Assembly: GCF_018130615.1 (NCBI RefSeq)
Contig: NZ_JAFCKB010000028.1
Location: forward strand, 1-64,000
DNA from: Bradyrhizobium manausense
GTDB lineage: Bacteria; Pseudomonadota; Alphaproteobacteria; Rhizobiales; Xanthobacteraceae
DNA: 64,000 nt
Direction of reading: 5' to 3'
This document shows, one piece after another, positions 26,301 to 35,085 of this stretch; the first letter of the stretch is position 1; the number at the start of each line of letters is the position of its first letter. A model generated the notes under the pieces. It searched no databases, was not told where the DNA came from, and saw only the letters and a program-made list of their open reading frames with translations. Position numbers and translations under genes: made by a program.

Positions 26301-26329
26301 AATTGGTAAGACCAATTTTCCAAAATTGG
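26301..26329. promoter_or_regulatory. Two overlapping palindromes, likely UxuR-type operator
   Basis: AATTGGT-AAG-ACCAATT (26301-26317) and CCAATTTT-CC-AAAATTGG (26312-26329) overlap and share an ATTGG half-site. The first matches the FadR/UxuR-type pattern TGGTNNNACCA. It lies between the divergent uxuB-like and GntR genes, 65 bp from the first start and 53 bp from the second, as expected for a local repressor. Confidence 0.7.
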
Positions 26330-26381
26330 CGGGCCGCCGGGCAGGAAGCCTTCCCGGCGAGACCCTTTCGGGGAGGCCAGC

Positions 26382-27188
26382 GTGCCGCTGGAAGCTGTGG
26401 AGGCGAGACGGCTTTATCGCCAGGTCGCCGATCAATTGCGAAGCCTGATCGACAGCGGCGAGTACGCGGTCGGCAGCCGCTTGCCGACCGAGCGCGAGCT
26501 CGCCGATCAGCTCAAGGTGTCGCGGCCGACGGTGCGCGAAGCCCTGATCGCGCTCGAGGTGGAGGGGCGCGTCCGCATCCGCGTCGGTTCAGGCATCTAC
26601 GTGACCGAGCCCGCGGACGCTGCGCCGGCGCCGTCCGCCGTCATCGAGGGACCGTTCGAGCTGCTGCGCGCCCGCGAATTCCTGGAAAGCGCGATCGCCG
26701 AGCAGGCCGCGCGGGTGGCGACCGGGGACGACGTCGCGCGCATCGACGCCGCGCTCGTCGCGATGGAGAATGTCGAGCACCCCGGCGAAGCCTCGATGGT
26801 CCATGACCGTGCCTTCCATATCGCGATCGCCGGATGCCTCGGCAATGCCGTGCTGGTGCGCGTGGTCGGCGAACTGTTCGACCAGCGCCTCAATCCCTAT
26901 TTCGCGCAGCTTGCGCATTACTTCGAAAATCCGGGGACGTGGCGCACTGCGCTCGACGAGCACCGCGCCGTGCGCGATGCCATTGCGGCGCGCCAGCCGA
27001 AGGCGGCCCGCGACGCCATGCGCGATCATCTTGCGCATTCGCAGGAGCGCTTTGCGCAGAACTTTGGCGCCGAATCCGCCGCAGCACCGCCCTCGACGCG
27101 GAAGCGGACGGCGCGGTCCGACGCGCAGCCGGCGAAACCAAAACGACCGTCGAAGACCCGGGCCAAAAGCTGCGGCGCACGACGGTGA
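26382..27188 (+). CDS. GntR-family regulator, UxuR/FadR-like
   Basis: A 268-residue regulator starting at GTG 26382. The N-terminal winged helix (YRQVADQLRSLIDSGEY, LPTERELADQLKVSRPTVRE, RVRIRVGSGIYV) is followed by an all-helical FCD effector domain (about 85-235) with metal-binding His positions (HDRAFHIAIAG, DEHRAV). The last 30 residues are a basic Pro/Lys-rich tail. By position and operator it should repress the uxuB gene and the downstream transport and uxuA genes, with a hexuronate-pathway intermediate as inducer. Confidence 0.85.
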   Translation: MPLEAVEARRLYRQVADQLRSLIDSGEYAVGSRLPTERELADQLKVSRPTVREALIALEVEGRVRIRVGSGIYVTEPADAAPAPSAVIEGPFELLRAREFLESAIAEQAARVATGDDVARIDAALVAMENVEHPGEASMVHDRAFHIAIAGCLGNAVLVRVVGELFDQRLNPYFAQLAHYFENPGTWRTALDEHRAVRDAIAARQPKAARDAMRDHLAHSQERFAQNFGAESAAAPPSTRKRTARSDAQPAKPKRPSKTRAKSCGARR

Positions 27189-27203
27189 TGAGATTGGGCG
27201 GCT

Positions 27204-27221
27204 CGCCTCGATTATGAGGCG
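27204..27221 (+). other. Hairpin before TRAP operon
   Basis: CGCCTC-GATTAT-GAGGCG, a 6-bp stem in the 72-bp gap between the GntR gene and dctP. No T-run follows; it may be a processing or attenuation structure. Confidence 0.3.
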
Positions 27222-27260
27222 GGTGAACAAGAAGCAGACTTAGTCAGTGGAGGATATTCA

Positions 27261-28238
27261 GTGTTGAAGAAAACGACGATGGTGCTGGCGATGTCGGTCG
27301 CCGCAATGTTTGCGACGAGCCAGGCCAGCATGGCGCAGACCAAGCTGAAATGGGCGCATGTCTACGAGACCTCGGAGCCGTTCCACACCGCTTCGGTCTG
27401 GGCCGCACAGGAGATCGGCAAGCGCACCAATGGGCGCTACCAGATCGACGTCTATCCGGCCTCCCAGCTCGGCAAGGAAGCCGACATCAACCAGGGCCTC
27501 TCGCTCGGCTCGGTCGACATCATCATCTCCGGCTCGAGCTTCGCGGCAAAGAGCTTCGCGCCGATCGGCGTGACCTATTATCCCTACACCTTCCGCGATG
27601 CCGATCATCTGCTCGCCTACACCAAGAGCGACATCTTCAAGGAGCTCGCCAAAGGCTATGAGGACAAGAGCGGCCACCATATCGTCGCGGTGACCTATTA
27701 CGGCGTGCGCCAGACCTCGTCGAACAAGCCGATCAAGACCTGCGCCGACATGAAAGGCCTGAAGATGCGCGTGCCCGACGTGCCGGCCTACCTCGCCATG
27801 CCGCGCGCCTGCGGCGCCAACACGGCGCCGATCGCGTTCGCCGAAGTCTATCTCGCGCTTCAGAACGGCACCGTGGAAGCGCAGGAGAACCCGCTGACCA
27901 CTATCGAAGCCAAGAAGTTCTACGAGGTGCAGAAGCACATTGTGCTGACCGGCCACATCGTCGACCACCTCAATACGGTGGTCGCGGGCGCGCTCTGGAA
28001 GAAGCTCAGCGACGAGGACAAGAAGATCTTCACCGACGTCGCGCAGGAGGCCGCGGCCAAGGCGACCGAGGAGATCAAGCAGAACGAGGCCAAGCTCGTC
28101 GCCTTCTTCAAGGAGAAGGGCCTGACCGTGACCGAGGTCGACAAGAACGAGTTCCGCGACACCGTCCTCAAGAACGTCTCGTTCGAGACCTTCGGCTATC
28201 GCAAGGCCGATTGGGAGCGGATCCAGGCGGTCAAATAA
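27261..28238 (+). CDS. dctP: TRAP transporter substrate-binding protein (DctP family)
   Basis: A 325-residue periplasmic binding protein. It starts at GTG 27261 behind GGAGGA and has a signal peptide cut after ASMA. The DctP fold signature is present (LGKEADINQGLSLGSVDI, and GLKMRVPDVPAYLAM, with the Arg that binds carboxylate ligands). With uxuA, uxuB and an aldonate dehydrogenase in the same region, the ligand is probably a sugar acid such as mannonate, gulonate, gluconate or a hexuronate. Confidence 0.92.
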   Translation: MLKKTTMVLAMSVAAMFATSQASMAQTKLKWAHVYETSEPFHTASVWAAQEIGKRTNGRYQIDVYPASQLGKEADINQGLSLGSVDIIISGSSFAAKSFAPIGVTYYPYTFRDADHLLAYTKSDIFKELAKGYEDKSGHHIVAVTYYGVRQTSSNKPIKTCADMKGLKMRVPDVPAYLAMPRACGANTAPIAFAEVYLALQNGTVEAQENPLTTIEAKKFYEVQKHIVLTGHIVDHLNTVVAGALWKKLSDEDKKIFTDVAQEAAAKATEEIKQNEAKLVAFFKEKGLTVTEVDKNEFRDTVLKNVSFETFGYRKADWERIQAVK

Positions 28239-28246
28239 TTTGCGCC

Positions 28247-28346
28247 GTCGTTCCGGGGCGACGCGTAAGCGTCGAACTACGGTGCGCAATTGCGCACCTG
28301 GGAACCTCGAGATTCCGGGTTCTCGCTTCGCGAGCCCCGGAATGAC
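28247..28346. repeat. Intergenic palindromic repeat (Bradyrhizobium type)
   Basis: About 100 bp between dctP and dctQ. The outer arms GTCGTTCCGGGGC (28247-28259) and GCCCCGGAATGAC (28334-28346) pair with one G-T wobble, and a 16-base perfect palindrome GTGCGCAATTGCGCAC is nested at 28282-28297. It can fold into a long hairpin and could lower expression of the permease genes relative to the binding protein. Confidence 0.75.
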
Positions 28347-28370
28347 AGTAGGAGCTTAAGGAGTAACCAC

Positions 28371-28949
28371 ATGTCGACCGCCGAAGTGCACCGGCAGATC
28401 ACCGGAGACGAAATCGCCCATACTTTCGAGGAAGAGGCGACGCCGAAGGTCGATCTCGGCATCTACGCTTTCGAGGATTGGGTGGCGCTGGCGATCTTCT
28501 GGGTGATGGCGCTCGCCGTTTTCCTGCAGTTCTTCACCCGCTACGTGCTCAACGATAGCTACGCCTGGACCGAGGAGATCGCGACCTACTGCCTTATCGG
28601 CGTGGTCTTCATCGGCGCTTCGATGTGCGTGCGGTTGTCGCGGCACATTCAGGTCGATCTGATCTACCGTTATCTGCCCCATGTCGTCGCGAGAACTTTG
28701 TCGACCGCGATCGACATGATCCGGATCGCCTTCTTCGGCTACGCCATCAAGCTGGTCTGGGTCTACATCCAGATCATCGGCGACGAGTCCATGACCACGA
28801 TCAACTTTCCCAAGAACTACGTCTACTACGCCGTGCTGCTCGGCTTCGTGCTGATGTTCGCGCGCTCGCTGCAGGTCGCACTGCAGCATCTGCGGCAGGG
28901 CTATTCGATCCTCGAACGTCCCGGCGCCTACGACGGTTTTGAAGGGTAA
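28371..28949 (+). CDS. dctQ: TRAP transporter small permease (DctQ family)
   Basis: A 192-residue membrane protein with four hydrophobic segments in the mature part (about 34-55, 70-90, 115-135, 155-175). The DctQ motif RYVLNDSYAWTEEIATYCLIG and RLSRHIQVDLIY are clear. The start ATG 28371 follows AAGGAG. It forms the membrane complex with DctM. Confidence 0.9.
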   Translation: MSTAEVHRQITGDEIAHTFEEEATPKVDLGIYAFEDWVALAIFWVMALAVFLQFFTRYVLNDSYAWTEEIATYCLIGVVFIGASMCVRLSRHIQVDLIYRYLPHVVARTLSTAIDMIRIAFFGYAIKLVWVYIQIIGDESMTTINFPKNYVYYAVLLGFVLMFARSLQVALQHLRQGYSILERPGAYDGFEG

Positions 28950-28953
28950 CGCT

Positions 28954-30360
28954 ATGCTATTGTTGCTTGGGGGCTTCCTCATTCTGATGCTGCTCGGCGT
29001 TCCCGTGGCGATTGCCATGGCCGCGTCGTCACTGCTCTACATCCTGGTCAGCGGCGTGACGCCCGACGTCACGCTGGCACAGCGCATGATCGCGGGCGTC
29101 GAGAGCTTTCCGCTGCTCGCCGTGCCCTTCTTCATCCTGGCCGGCAATCTCATGAACATCGCCGGCGTCACCGGGCGCATCTACAAATTCGCGGTCGCGC
29201 TGGTCGGCTGGATGCGCGGCGGCCTCGGCCATGTCAACATCATCGGCTCGGTGATCTTTTCCGGCATGTCCGGCACCGCGATCGCGGATGCGGCCGGTCT
29301 CGGCACCATCGAGATCAAGGCGATGAAGGATCACGGCTACACCACCGAATTCTCGGTCGGTGTCACCGCGGCCTCCGCGACCCTCGGCCCGATCATCCCG
29401 CCGTCGTTGCCCTTCGTGATCTACGGCATGATGGCGAACGTCTCGATCGGTGCGCTGTTCCTGGGTGGCGTCATTCCCGGCATCGTCATGACGCTGCTGA
29501 TGATGGCCACCGTCACCTATTTCGCGCACAAGAACAAATGGGGCAGCGACACGCCCTTCTCCTGGCCGCAGCTCGGCTCGGCCGGCCTCGAGATCGCCAT
29601 CGTGTTCTCGTTCCCGCTTGCGATCTGGCTGATGACGCTTGCCGGCCTCTCGACCAACGTCGCGGTCGTCATCGGTCTCGGTGCGCTGCTCGCGATCGAC
29701 TGGTATTTCGACTTCTCGGCGGTGATGGCGCTGATGGCGCCGGTGATCCTGATCGGCGGCATGACGCTCGGCTGGTTCACGCCGACTGAGGCTGCCGTTG
29801 CCGCCGTGATCTGGTCGCTGTTCCTCGGCCTCGTGCGTTACCGCACCATGACCCTGAAGACGGTGGCGAAGGCGACCTTCGACACCATCGAGACCACGGC
29901 CTCGGTGCTGTTCATCGTTACGGCGGCCTCGATCTTTGCGTGGCTGCTGACGGTGTCGCAGGCCGCCCAACTGCTCTCGGACTGGATGCTCAGCATCACC
30001 CACAACAAATGGGTGTTTTTGGCACTCGCCAACGTCCTGATCCTGTTCGTCGGCTGCTTCATCGACACCACGGCAGCGATCACCATCCTGGTGCCGATCC
30101 TGCTGCCGATCGTGCTCAAGCTCGGCATCGACCCGATCCATTTCGGGCTGATCATGACGCTGAACCTGATGATCGGCCTGCTGCATCCGCCGCTCGGCAT
30201 GGTGTTGTTCGTGCTCGCCCGCGTGGCAAAGCTCTCGGTCGAACGTACGACGGTCGCGATCCTGCCCTGGCTGGTGCCGCTGCTGATCGCGCTGATCGCG
30301 ATCACCTACATTCCTGATCTCACCCTCTGGCTGCCGAAATACATGGGACTTTCCAAATGA
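28954..30360 (+). CDS. dctM: TRAP transporter large permease (DctM family)
   Basis: A 468-residue protein with about twelve hydrophobic segments. Family motifs: LAVPFFILAGNLMN, GSVIFSGMSGTAIADAAGLG and LGPIIPPSLPFVIYG. ATG 28954 has GAAGGG upstream; TTG 28939, overlapping dctQ, is a weaker alternative. The stop overlaps the next gene (ATGA), tying uptake to metabolism. Confidence 0.93.
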   Translation: MLLLLGGFLILMLLGVPVAIAMAASSLLYILVSGVTPDVTLAQRMIAGVESFPLLAVPFFILAGNLMNIAGVTGRIYKFAVALVGWMRGGLGHVNIIGSVIFSGMSGTAIADAAGLGTIEIKAMKDHGYTTEFSVGVTAASATLGPIIPPSLPFVIYGMMANVSIGALFLGGVIPGIVMTLLMMATVTYFAHKNKWGSDTPFSWPQLGSAGLEIAIVFSFPLAIWLMTLAGLSTNVAVVIGLGALLAIDWYFDFSAVMALMAPVILIGGMTLGWFTPTEAAVAAVIWSLFLGLVRYRTMTLKTVAKATFDTIETTASVLFIVTAASIFAWLLTVSQAAQLLSDWMLSITHNKWVFLALANVLILFVGCFIDTTAAITILVPILLPIVLKLGIDPIHFGLIMTLNLMIGLLHPPLGMVLFVLARVAKLSVERTTVAILPWLVPLLIALIAITYIPDLTLWLPKYMGLSK

Positions 30361-31406
30361 CATCCACCGCTTTCGCCGCAACCCTGTTCGGCCCCGAAGA
30401 CCTGCGCATGATCGAGCATCCGCTCGACAAGCTCGCTGACGGCATGGTGCGCATCCGCTTCGGTGCCGGCGGCATCTGCGGCTCGGACATGCATTACTTC
30501 CGCCACGCCCGGACCGGAGATTTCGTGGTGAAATCGCCGCTGGTGCTCGGTCACGAGATTTCGGGCCAAGTCGTGGAGATCGCGGGCTCCGCAGCCAACC
30601 TGAAGGTTGGCGACCGCGTCGCCGTCAACCCGTCCCGCTGGTGCGGCCAATGCGTTGCCTGCCGCGAGGGCCGGCAGAACCTCTGCGAAAATATCTACTT
30701 CATGGGCTCGGCATCCAAGACGCCACACATGCAGGGCGGCTTTGCCAGCCATTTCGACGCGGTCCCGGCACAGTGCGTGAAGATCCCGGACCATGTCTCC
30801 TATCAGGCCGCAGCCCTGGCCGAGCCGCTCGCGGTCTGCCTGCACGCGGTCGCGCGCGCCGGCAACATCGAGGGCAAGCGCGGCATCATCTTTGGCGCCG
30901 GCCCGATCGGACTGCTGACCATGCTGGCCGCGCACCGCGCCGGCATGGCCGATGTCACGGTGGCCGACATTGCGCCGGCGCCGCTGGCCTTCGCCACCCG
31001 GCTCGGGGCGTCGCATGTCGAGAACGTCTCGGGCGGCGAGGAAGGGCTTAAGGCGCAGGCCGCCTCGCGTCCTTACGACGTCGCGTTCGAGGTCTCGGGC
31101 ACCGCCGCGGGTCTTGCCAGCGCCATCGGCATCGTCAGGCGCGGTGGCGTCGTGGTGCAGATCGGCAATCTGCCGGGTGGCCAGATCCCGACGCCGTCGA
31201 ATGCGGTGATGGCGAAGGAGATCGATCTGCGCGGCTCGTTCCGCTTCGGGCTCGAATTCATGACGGCGGTGGAACTCATCAGCGCCGGCAGCGTCGATGT
31301 GCTGTCGCTGGTCACCGCCGAGCGGCCGTTGTCGACCGCGCCGGATGCGCTGCGGCTGGCGCTCGACCGCTCGCAGAGCGTCAAGGTCGTGCTGACCGCG
31401 AACTGA
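30357..31406 (+). CDS. Zinc-dependent L-idonate/L-gulonate-type 5-dehydrogenase
   Basis: A 349-residue medium-chain dehydrogenase. Catalytic zinc ligands are Cys41 and the His66-Glu67 pair; the structural zinc site is Cys96, Cys99, Cys102 and Cys110; the NAD site is IFGAGPIGLL. It most resembles L-idonate 5-dehydrogenase (idnD type). A related enzyme oxidises L-gulonate to D-fructuronate, which fits better here because UxuB and UxuA can then process fructuronate. Coupled to dctM by ATGA. The exact substrate is inference. Confidence 0.78.
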   Translation: MTSTAFAATLFGPEDLRMIEHPLDKLADGMVRIRFGAGGICGSDMHYFRHARTGDFVVKSPLVLGHEISGQVVEIAGSAANLKVGDRVAVNPSRWCGQCVACREGRQNLCENIYFMGSASKTPHMQGGFASHFDAVPAQCVKIPDHVSYQAAALAEPLAVCLHAVARAGNIEGKRGIIFGAGPIGLLTMLAAHRAGMADVTVADIAPAPLAFATRLGASHVENVSGGEEGLKAQAASRPYDVAFEVSGTAAGLASAIGIVRRGGVVVQIGNLPGGQIPTPSNAVMAKEIDLRGSFRFGLEFMTAVELISAGSVDVLSLVTAERPLSTAPDALRLALDRSQSVKVVLTAN

Positions 31407-31476
31407 TTCTTGTTTTGACGCGTTTTCTTTACGCCAACCGGTGCCCACTTCGCTCGAAAACGCTTTTGGAGAACTC

Positions 31477-32667
31477 ATGATGCTCGAAGGTTGGCGCTGG
31501 TACGGGCCCGATGATCCGGTCTCGCTCGATGATGTCAGGCAGGCCGGGGCGAGCGACATCGTCTCGGCGCTGCATCAGGTGCCGATCGGCGAGGCCTGGA
31601 CGCGCAAGGCGGTCGAGGAGCGCAAGAACCTTATCGAGAACGGCCAGCCCGGCCGTTCTCAACTGACCTGGTCGGTGGTGGAATCGATCCCGATTCCCGA
31701 CGACGTCAAGCGGCTCGGCGGAAAAGCGACCAAGTCGATCGAAGCCTGGATCGCGAGCCTGGAGGCGGTGGCGGCGTCCGGCATCAAGGTCATCTGCTAC
31801 AATTTCATGCCTGTCGTCGATTGGTGCCGCACCGATCTGGAATGGGAATTGCCAAACGGCGCCCGCGCCATGCGCTTCGACCAGGACCGCTTTGCGGCCT
31901 TCGAGCTGCATATCCTCAAGCGGCCTGCTGCCGTGCAGGAATATTCGTCCGAGCAGCAGGCGCGCGCAAAGGCGCTGTTCGAGAAGATGAGCCAGGCCGA
32001 TATCGACTATCTCGTCATGGTGATCGCCAGCGCATTGCCGGGATCGACCACGGAGCCGATGACCATCCCGCAATTCCGCGACCGGCTCGAGACCTATCGC
32101 GACATCACGCCAAAGATCCTGCGCCAGCATCTCGCCGAATTCCTCGCGCGCGTGACGCCGGTCGCCGAGCAGCTCGGTGTGTCGCTGACGCTGCACCCTG
32201 ACGATCCGCCGCGTCCGCTGTTCGGCCTGCCGCGCATCGCGTCCTCCGCGGACGACTATAAGGCGCTGTTCGATGCGGTGCCGTCCAAGGCCAACGGCAT
32301 CTGCCTGTGCACGGGCTCGCTCGGCGTGCGCGCCGAAAACGATCTGCCTGCGATGGCCGAACGGTTCGGGCCGCGCATCGCCTTTGCGCATCTGCGCGCC
32401 ACCAAGCGCGAGGCCGACGGCTTGTCGTTCTACGAGTCGGATCATCTCGACGGCGACGTCGACATGGTTGCAGTGCTCAAGGCGCTGCTGAAGGAGAATG
32501 CGCGGCGCGCGCCCGACGAGCAAATCGTGTTCCGGCCCGATCACGGCCACCGCATGCTCGACGATCTCGCCGCCACCAAGCGCACCAATCCCGGCTACAC
32601 CGCGATCGGCCGCCTGCGCGGGCTCGCCGAGCTGCGCGGCGCGATCCGCGCGATCGAGCATCGGTGA
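31477..32667 (+). CDS. uxuA: Mannonate dehydratase UxuA
   Basis: A 396-residue enzyme that dehydrates D-mannonate to 2-keto-3-deoxy-D-gluconate. It starts MMLEGWRWYGPDDPVSLDDVRQ (two adjacent ATG, 31477 and 31480) behind TTGGAGAA. Family motifs include KVICYNFMPVVDW, TLHPDDPPRPLFGLPRI, GICLCTGSLG and FRPDHGHRM, with His and Cys/Asp metal ligands in a TIM barrel. It closes the aldonate/uronate pathway started by UxuB; the next enzyme (KDG kinase) is not in the window. Confidence 0.93.
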   Translation: MMLEGWRWYGPDDPVSLDDVRQAGASDIVSALHQVPIGEAWTRKAVEERKNLIENGQPGRSQLTWSVVESIPIPDDVKRLGGKATKSIEAWIASLEAVAASGIKVICYNFMPVVDWCRTDLEWELPNGARAMRFDQDRFAAFELHILKRPAAVQEYSSEQQARAKALFEKMSQADIDYLVMVIASALPGSTTEPMTIPQFRDRLETYRDITPKILRQHLAEFLARVTPVAEQLGVSLTLHPDDPPRPLFGLPRIASSADDYKALFDAVPSKANGICLCTGSLGVRAENDLPAMAERFGPRIAFAHLRATKREADGLSFYESDHLDGDVDMVAVLKALLKENARRAPDEQIVFRPDHGHRMLDDLAATKRTNPGYTAIGRLRGLAELRGAIRAIEHR

Positions 32668-32675
32668 GTTCTTCG

Positions 32676-32815
32676 CCTCTCCCGCTTGCGGGGAGAGGCC
32701 GGATTGCATCGAAGATGCAATCCGGGTGAGGGGGACTCTGCGCGAGTCCAACTCTCACCGCGCCCGCGGAGAGTCCCCCTCACCCCGACCCTCGCCCCGC
32801 TTGCGGGGAGAGGGA
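32676..32815. repeat. Complex palindromic repeat after uxuA
   Basis: Several nested hairpins: CCTCTCCC/GGGAGAGG (32676-32698), a perfect 10-bp stem GGATTGCATC-GAA-GATGCAATCC (32701-32723), and a perfect 16-bp stem 32724-32739 with 32770-32785. It ends with a second copy of the CCCGCTTGCGGGGAGAG unit. It separates uxuA from the convergent LysR gene and may act as a bidirectional transcription end. Confidence 0.8.
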
Positions 32816-32819
32816 GCAA

Positions 32820-33758
32820 CTAATAGCACGCAGCCATCGCGCCGAGCTTCGGATAGAGCTTGTCGATCGCGGCGATCTCGCTGTGCATCTGCGCGATGAT
32901 CCAGTCGCGGATCTCGGCGGCGATCGGGCGCATCGGACGGTTGCGCGGCGGCAGGAATTCGCAGATGCGGCGCGTGGTGGTGAGCGTGTCGGACGCCGGG
33001 ACGAGTGCGCCGGTCAATAGCCAGTGCGAGGCGACAGTGAGCCAGCCGAGCGCGATGCCCTGGCCGAGCAGGGCGGCCTGCACCACGACGGCATAGTCAG
33101 TGAAGCTCAGCGCCTTGGCCGCGCCGCGCCGCCCGGTGAGCAGTGACGAATAATCCGCCGCCCAGTCGCCCGGGGTCTCGGCCAGGCGGATGATGGTGTT
33201 GCCTTCGGTAGGATCGGTCTCGCCGAGATAGGTCGGGCTGCACATCGGCAGCATGACTTCCTTCATCACCAGCGTGCCGCCGGACGACGGCTCCTCGCGA
33301 TCGCGAAAGCGCATGCCGAGGTCGACATTGTCGACCGGCCCGCGCAGCGCGCCGGAGATCAGCTGGAAGCGCAGATCGACCTGCGGGAATTGCTTCTGCA
33401 GTTTGTCGATACGCGGCATCAGCCAATGCGTGGTGAAGGCAGAGGAGACCGACAGCGTCACCGTCTCGGTGCCCTTGCGGCGCCGCTCGATCTCGGTGAG
33501 GCCGGTCTCGATGCTGCGAAAGCCTTCCAGCACGCGGCGATAGAGCAGCTCGCCTTCCTCGGTGAGCACCGCGCGGCCCGCCTTGCGATCGAACAGGCGG
33601 ACGCCGAGATGCTCCTCGAATTGTCCGAGCATGCGGCTCACTGCCGGCTGCGTGACGTTCAGTTCGGCGGCTGCGGCCGTGAAGCTGCCATTGCGCGCCG
33701 CTGCGTCGAAGACGAACAGGGCGTTACTGGAGGGCAGCATCCGGCGCAGCTCAGGCAT
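32820..33758 (-). CDS. LysR-family regulator
   Basis: A 312-residue LysR regulator. The N-terminal winged helix reads ALFVFDAAARNGSFTAAAAE and NVTQPAVSRMLGQFEEHLG, followed by the periplasmic-binding-like effector domain from about residue 95. It is closest in style to GcvA/AmpR-type members. It diverges from the polyamine-type ABC operon and most likely controls it. Confidence 0.85.
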   Translation of the reverse strand: MPELRRMLPSSNALFVFDAAARNGSFTAAAAELNVTQPAVSRMLGQFEEHLGVRLFDRKAGRAVLTEEGELLYRRVLEGFRSIETGLTEIERRRKGTETVTLSVSSAFTTHWLMPRIDKLQKQFPQVDLRFQLISGALRGPVDNVDLGMRFRDREEPSSGGTLVMKEVMLPMCSPTYLGETDPTEGNTIIRLAETPGDWAADYSSLLTGRRGAAKALSFTDYAVVVQAALLGQGIALGWLTVASHWLLTGALVPASDTLTTTRRICEFLPPRNRPMRPIAAEIRDWIIAQMHSEIAAIDKLYPKLGAMAACY

Positions 33759-33786
33759 AACGTCATGTTATGATTTGCGTGAGAAT

Positions 33787-33810
33787 TTGGCAATTGCCGA
33801 GTTTTGCCAA
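33787..33810. promoter_or_regulatory. Candidate LysR operator TTGGCAA-N10-TTGCCAA
   Basis: Perfect 7-bp arms with a 10-base spacer, 29-52 bp upstream of the lysR start, containing an inner GGCAATTGCC palindrome. It fits the T-N11-A style of LysR sites and lies in the divergent promoter region (33759-33952). Confidence 0.5.
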
Positions 33811-33952
33811 GTCTGGTGTCATCGCCATCACAGCCTAAAGACAGGGTGTTCGGAACGAGGATTTGGTGCGGTGCAGCTACGGCCGCACATGCCCTCAATC
33901 GCTGTCTATAAAGCAGGCTTATGGCGCGCAGTGAGGCACGCCATCGCTGGGG

Positions 33953-35050
33953 ATGAGGCGAGGTCGATCGTTGGACAAGCGAGCGGAAAGCGTCGAGATC
34001 AGGTCCGCGAGCAAGGCGTATGGCGCCGTTCGCGCCCTCGACGACGTTTCCCTCAGTGTCGGCGCCGGTGAGTTCGTCTCCCTGCTCGGTCCATCCGGTT
34101 CCGGCAAGACCACGCTGCTCGGCATTTTGGGCGGCTTCATCCTGCCGTCGTCAGGCACGATCCTCTTCGGCGGCCGCGACGTCACCTACATGCCGCCGCA
34201 CAAGCGCGACATCGGCGTCGTGTTCCAGAACTACGCGTTGTTCCCGCATATGAGCGTCGGCGAGAACGTTGCCTTTCCCCTGCGCGCGCGTCGCGTGCCG
34301 AAAGCGGGCTGGCCCGACAAGGTGCGTGCCGCGCTGAGCATGGTCGGGCTTGCCGGCTATGAAGAGCGCGGCATCGCGCAGCTCTCCGGCGGTCAGCGCC
34401 AGCGCGTCGCGCTCGCGCGCGCCATGATCTTCGAGCCGCGGCTGATCCTGATGGACGAGCCGCTGTCCGCGCTCGACAAGCAGCTGCGCGAATCCATGCA
34501 GATCGAGCTGCGCGCGCTGCACCGGCGCATCGGCGCCACCATCATCTACGTCACGCACGACCAGCGCGAGGCGTTGACCATGAGCGACCGGGTCGCCGTG
34601 ATGAAAGACGGCCGGCTGATCCAGATCGACGAACCTGCGCGGCTGCACGATCATCCTGCCGATTCCTTTGTCGCGAGCTTCATCGGCGAAGCGACCATGC
34701 TGCCGGTCCGCCGGGTCGATGCGGCCTGCGTCGCGCTCGGCAATGCGCTGCTGCGCAGCGCTCGCGCCATTCCGGACGGCGACGCGCTGATGCTCGCCGT
34801 GCACAGCGAAAAGCTCCTGATCGACGACGGCGCGCAGGATGCTGCCTGCAACCGGCTGACCGGCACGGTGACCGACATCGTCTATCAGGGCGAGAGCCTG
34901 CGTATCTTCCTGGCGCTCGCCGACGGCATCGCGCTCAGCCTGCGCCAGCCGAGCTACCACCAGGCCTATAGCCGTATTCCGCCGCTCGGCGGCAGCCTCA
35001 CCGTCACCCTCCACCCCGAGGACACCATCGTGGTGCCCAGGGTGGACTGA
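33953..35050 (+). CDS. ABC transporter ATPase, polyamine/spermidine type (PotA-like)
   Basis: A 365-residue ATP-binding subunit. Walker A GPSGSGKTT, signature LSGGQRQRVALARA, Walker B LILMDEPLSALD and the switch His in IYVTHDQREA are intact. A TOBE domain follows (about 265-360). This combination is typical of PotA/UgpC importers. ATG 33953 is given; TTG 33971 (MDKRAESVEIRS) is an alternative with an AGGT nearby. First gene of a six-gene operon. Confidence 0.88.
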   Translation: MRRGRSLDKRAESVEIRSASKAYGAVRALDDVSLSVGAGEFVSLLGPSGSGKTTLLGILGGFILPSSGTILFGGRDVTYMPPHKRDIGVVFQNYALFPHMSVGENVAFPLRARRVPKAGWPDKVRAALSMVGLAGYEERGIAQLSGGQRQRVALARAMIFEPRLILMDEPLSALDKQLRESMQIELRALHRRIGATIIYVTHDQREALTMSDRVAVMKDGRLIQIDEPARLHDHPADSFVASFIGEATMLPVRRVDAACVALGNALLRSARAIPDGDALMLAVHSEKLLIDDGAQDAACNRLTGTVTDIVYQGESLRIFLALADGIALSLRQPSYHQAYSRIPPLGGSLTVTLHPEDTIVVPRVD

Positions 35051-35085
35051 ACTCAAGCCTTGTTCAACCGAGAGAAGAAACTGAT

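Noticed and set aside
29029-30381. Long minus-strand open frame opposite dctM
   Set aside because: The residues are almost all Asp, His, Arg and Gln, typical of the antisense of a membrane protein.
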